DNA of 64,000 nucleotides, taken from contig NC_003283.11 in assembly GCF_000002985.6 (NCBI RefSeq), forward strand, positions 16,741,501 through 16,805,500, in the 5' to 3' direction. This document shows positions 60,313 to 64,000 of the stretch, one piece after another (position 1 is the stretch's first letter; every line of letters starts with the position of its first letter). The translations under genes were made by a program, and so were the position numbers. This DNA comes from Caenorhabditis elegans (taxonomy: Eukaryota > Nematoda > Chromadorea > Rhabditida > Rhabditidae). The notes under the pieces are model-generated. The model did no database searches. It was given only the letters and a program-made list of their open reading frames with translations, and had not been told where the DNA came from.

Positions 60313-61373
60313 TTGTTTCCTCAATTTTTCGTCGTTTTTTTTCACTTTTTTTGTAGTTGAGTAGATGATTTTGTCAGAAAATCGTCTTAAAATTTGCAGA
60401 AATTGACCGATTTTTTGCCTTTTTTTGAGCCAAAAATCCATTTTTCGAGCTGAAATCGCTGAATTTTTGGATTTTTTGCAGTTTTTGAGCCAAAAATCCA
60501 TTTTTCAAGCTGACATTGCTGAATTTTTGGATTTTTGCTCTCCGAAAAGCTATTTTTTGTGCGAAAAACGGGAAAACGCTCAAAACTTGGTATTTTTCGA
60601 TTTTTTTTTCAATTTTTGCCGTTTTTTGAGCTGCTTATCTTAAAATTTACATTTTTGCGCCAGAAAACTCATTTTTTCAGCCGATTTCCCAAAAATATGC
60701 CTAAAAAGGAACACTTTTACCCCGAAAAGTGGTTTTTTTTTTTGAGGCAAAAATGTTTTTAAAAATCCAAAATTTGAGCGAAATATGTAAAAAATGGCTT
60801 TTTCCACCAAAAAACTATTTTTTGATCTGAAATTGCGATATTTCAAGCTTTTTTTCCCAAAAACTGGCCTAAAAATACCAATTTCAGTCCAAAAAATTAT
60901 TTTTTGACTCAAAAAATTGCCAAAATCCGCCAGAAAAACGAAAAATTCAGATTTTTGCAAATTTTGAGTCAAATTTTCGAAAAAATCGACCCTTTTTCGT
61001 CAATTTCAGACCATTTTCAGACAAAAATCCCTCCAGTTTTTGTTGTTTTTATTCTTATTTTCTGATATTCCAAAGATAATTTTCTTCTTTTTTTTCGCAT
61101 TTTTCTCGTCGTTTTTGTCCTTTTGTTATCCTTGTTTCTGTTTTTTTTTCATTAATTTCTCCCATAGTCACCTTCATTTTTTCCCGGATTTATTCAATTG
61201 TTGACCCAGTTTCATAGATTTTGTTCTCTACCAACACCCGATGAACTTCGTTTTTAGAGTTTTTGATCACTTATTTTGGCGCCCAAAATTGTCTATTTTC
61301 TTGCCTCTTTTGGTTATCTTTTTCACGTTTTCAGACCCCGAAAAGTGATTTTCAGACCAAATTTTGTTTCCAG
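60313..61373. other. ctps-1 to cand-1 intergenic region with a short tandem duplication
   Basis: 1,061 bases. A 60-base unit is duplicated at 60,421-60,538 (GAGCCAAAAATCCATTTTTC to CTGAATTTTTGGATTTTT). Similar degenerate phrases continue to about 60,970. The spacing is much longer than the roughly 100 bases usual inside worm operons, and there is no obvious AATAAA. No gene seen. Confidence 0.5.
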
Positions 61374-64000
61374 ATGAGTGCTTATCATGTCGGGCAACTG
61401 GTCGACAAAATGTCGAATCCGGATAAGGATTTCCGGTTCATGGCTTGCAATGATTTGATGAAAGATTTGCAGACTGGAACTATCGCTTTGGAGGACGATT
61501 CGACTGCTAAAGTATAGTAAAATCTCAAAAATTGGCGGTTTTTGGTGCAAAAATTGCTTTAAAAAGCTAAAAAATAACCCTAAAAATTGAATTTTCCAGT
61601 GAAATTTTATTGTAATTTTGAAAAAAAAGGTGAAAAATAGCTAAAATCTGTACTTTCAACAGAAAAATCTGTTTGAAATTTCAAAAAAAATTTTAGCTGA
61701 AAATTGAAATTTCTACAAAAAAAATTCGAAACCGGCAAAAACCGTAATTTTCTACAAAAAAAATTATTTAAAAATCCGAAAAACTGCTAAATTCTGCTGT
61801 AATTTAAATTTTTAACGAAAAAAAAATTATTTAAAATTACAAAAAAAAACTGTTTATTTTGGCAAAAACCGGAAATTTCTGCCAAAAAATGTTGAAAATT
61901 CAAAAAATGGCTAAAATTAACTAAAAACCGCCGGAATTTAAACAAAAATTCCAAAAAAAAATTCAAAATTTAGCTAAAATCTGAATTTTCTAATTTTTTT
62001 CAGGTCATTCGTGCTCTAATCAAACTGCTCAGTGACTCAAACGGAGAAGTTCAAAATCTTGCGATCAAATGTATTGGACTCCTTGCTCAGCCATCGAAAA
62101 TCAAAACGCATCATGTCAGTAATCGGAAAATTCAAAATTTTAATTTCGGTGTTTTTAACGGAAAAAATTGGAAAAAATACGACAAAACTGGAGATTTCAA
62201 TGAGAAAAATACGAAAATTCCTTCAAAAAATTAAGAAATGACTGGAAAGTTTGAAAATTTCGTACAAAAAATGGAATTTTGGCTGGAAATTCGAATTTTC
62301 AGTCGATTTTTATATAAAATTTCAGAAAAGTCACATTTTCATTCAATTTTTGGAGGAAAACACGAATTTCCAGTCAAAGTTTGACAAAAAAGTCATTTTT
62401 TGGATGGATGGTCAAATTTTAAATCAATTTTTGTCGGAAAATTCGAATTTAAAATAAATTTTCAGCGTGAAATTCAATATTTCTACAATAAAAAGTTTAA
62501 AAAATTGGAATTTTCAGTCGAATTTCCACAGAAAGTTCAAAATTTCAGTAGATTTTTCAACATTTCAACGGGAAATTAAATATTTAACATTAAAAATTTT
62601 TGTTTAAAAAAATTATCATTAAAAATTTGAAAAAATCCCAAATTTCAGCTGGAATATCTCGTCGAAGAGCTCACTCCACACGTTTTTTCGAAAGCTGAAC
62701 AATCAAGAGATATTCATTCTCTCACACTTAAAGCAATGATTCTAAATTTGGCTCCATCGGCTTCAAGTAATGCAACAACTACAGTTGTCAAGAGAATGTT
62801 GCCAAAATTTGTGGATTCTCTGTCGTTGTGTGCTCCAGATGATGCGGCTCGTGTCGATGTTCTCGATTTGATTGGAGAAGTTTTGCTGAGATTTGGTGAT
62901 GTTGTAAGTGTGGATTTACACCCGGAAATCCTATTTTTTGGGCTTTTCAAGCCTTAAAATAGCCCAAATGAGCCTTTTTTGAGCTCAAATATCTTCAAAA
63001 TTTCAAAAAAAATACCCCAAATCTAGCCAAAAACCGTCATTTTGCAGAAATTCCGTTTTTTTCTACATTTTGTCGTCAAGTCCGGTGTCTTGGCGGTGTT
63101 TGCTCACTTTTGAGGCTACAGTACTCTAGAAAACAGCCATTTTGCTCGTTACCGGGATTACTGTACCCTTAAAAGCACGCAAACACGACATATTGCGGAA
63201 AATATTGATTATTCTGCATTTTGCCGTCAAATCCGGTGTGTTGTCAGTGTTTGCGAATTTGTGGAGCTACAGTAACCCTAAAATTGAAAAATTGTCAGTT
63301 TTGGGTTTTTTAAACCAAACTTTCAAAAATTTTCCATTTTTTGCTTTAAAAACTCTGAAATAATGCCAAATTTCGAAAAAAAAACGAAAAATCCAACGCG
63401 ATTTTTCAATTTTGGCTAATTTCCTCCAAAATGGGAATTGCGACCAATCAGCGATTCGCCCCGCCCACTTTTCAACCAATCAGATGGAATTCAGCCGAAA
63501 TTTCACGTTTTTCCCGAATTTAAGACTATTTTGGCACTTTTTGAAGCAAAATCTCACACATTTCTAGTTCCAGGTTCCCGAAATGCACAAAGGATCGTTG
63601 AAAGTGATGGTAGATCACTTGTATTCATTCCGTTCCGCTATCAGAAAGAAGGCAATCACTGGAATCGGACATCTTGCCTCTGTAATCAACGGAGAGCTTT
63701 ACGATGAGCTCGTTCAAGATTTGCTCAAAGAGCTGGCTCAACGATCCCCTCCATCGTCGGCTGCTCAAAATGTGCAACTTCGTACACTTGTGATCGCGTT
63801 GAGCACTGTCGCACGAGCCAGTGGATCGAGATTCTCGAAGCATACGCCGAAAGTTGTTCCGTTCCTTCTTCAATATCTTCAAATTGATCCTGGAACCGAA
63901 TCGGAGCACGATGATCTACGGGAAGCTTCTATTCAAGGATTGGAAGTATTTTTGTACCGGAATCCACAGGAAGTTGTAGCTTTTGAGAAGGAAGTTATCC
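61374..64000 (+). CDS. cand-1: CAND1, cullin-associated exchange factor (5' part, cut by window end)
   Basis: Exons: 61374-61511, 62004-62114, 62649-62903 and 63574 to beyond 64000. About 310 residues are visible of a family that is usually some 1,230 long. The start [20 protein letters not shown], then [13 protein letters not shown] and [17 protein letters not shown], aligns closely with the N-terminus of human CAND1 ([26 protein letters not shown], as I recall it). The visible part is HEAT repeats. CAND1 binds unneddylated cullins and swaps substrate receptors of SCF-type ubiquitin ligases in nucleus and cytoplasm. The ATG directly follows acceptor TTTCCAG (AG at 61,372-61,373), so trans-splicing would leave no extra 5' UTR. 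The intron 62,904-63,573 holds short words with CTACAGTA and CCCGCC that look like decayed repeats. Confidence 0.93.

Noticed and set aside
61374..61380. ctps-1 and cand-1 as an operon
   Set aside because: The 1,061-base gap is far longer than typical operon spacing, although the SL-type acceptor before cand-1 means SL2 use cannot be excluded without reads.

Overview
The window is nuclear DNA of a Caenorhabditis nematode, almost certainly C. elegans (by my recall of gene order, the right part of chromosome V around clones T25E12 and W06H3). The evidence is: small exons joined by AT-rich introns with the worm acceptor consensus TTTCAG; acceptor-like TTTCAG or similar sites a few bases before start codons, typical of spliced-leader trans-splicing; TTAGGC-type repeats; dense palindromic MITE-like repeats; and protein sequences that match known worm genes. 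Coordinates of spliced genes come from my own reading of splice sites with reading phase checked exon by exon. No transcript data were used.

Left end (1-6.1 kb): a + strand FTH/DUF38 (F-box-associated) family gene without an F-box (1057-3308), its second intron loaded with a palindromic repeat and a telomere-like tract. It faces a - strand glycogenin gene (gyg-2, 4749-3738). A 1.3 kb divergent intergenic region with GATA sites follows.

Centre (6.1-46.5 kb): one large + strand gene, dkf-2 (protein kinase D), fills about 40 kb. It has at least three apparent starts: a long form from about 6.1 kb, a shorter form from an alternative first exon at 22,758, and a predicted kinase-only form from an exon at 43,257. 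All three join the downstream exons in the same phase. Introns of 8.2, 5 and 15.6 kb hold no convincing nested genes but carry many transposon-derived repeats: a hAT-like element with an 8 bp target duplication, several copies of a CACGTGGTGTCA palindromic MITE, one of these carrying a second, TA-flanked palindrome nested inside it, and others.

Right end (46.5-64 kb): a 170 bp tandem repeat and a possible 29-codon minus-strand gene lie before immt-2 (MICOS subunit Mic60/mitofilin, +). This converges on pus-1 (tRNA pseudouridine synthase, -). pus-1 is head to head with ctps-1 (CTP synthase, +), which is followed by the 5' part of cand-1 (cullin-RING ligase exchange factor, +), cut by the window edge. 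These are housekeeping genes of glycogen, mitochondria, RNA modification, nucleotide synthesis and ubiquitin ligation. Apart from dkf-2 isoform control I see no sign that they form a joint pathway, and no clear operon. I found no tRNA, rRNA or CRISPR array.
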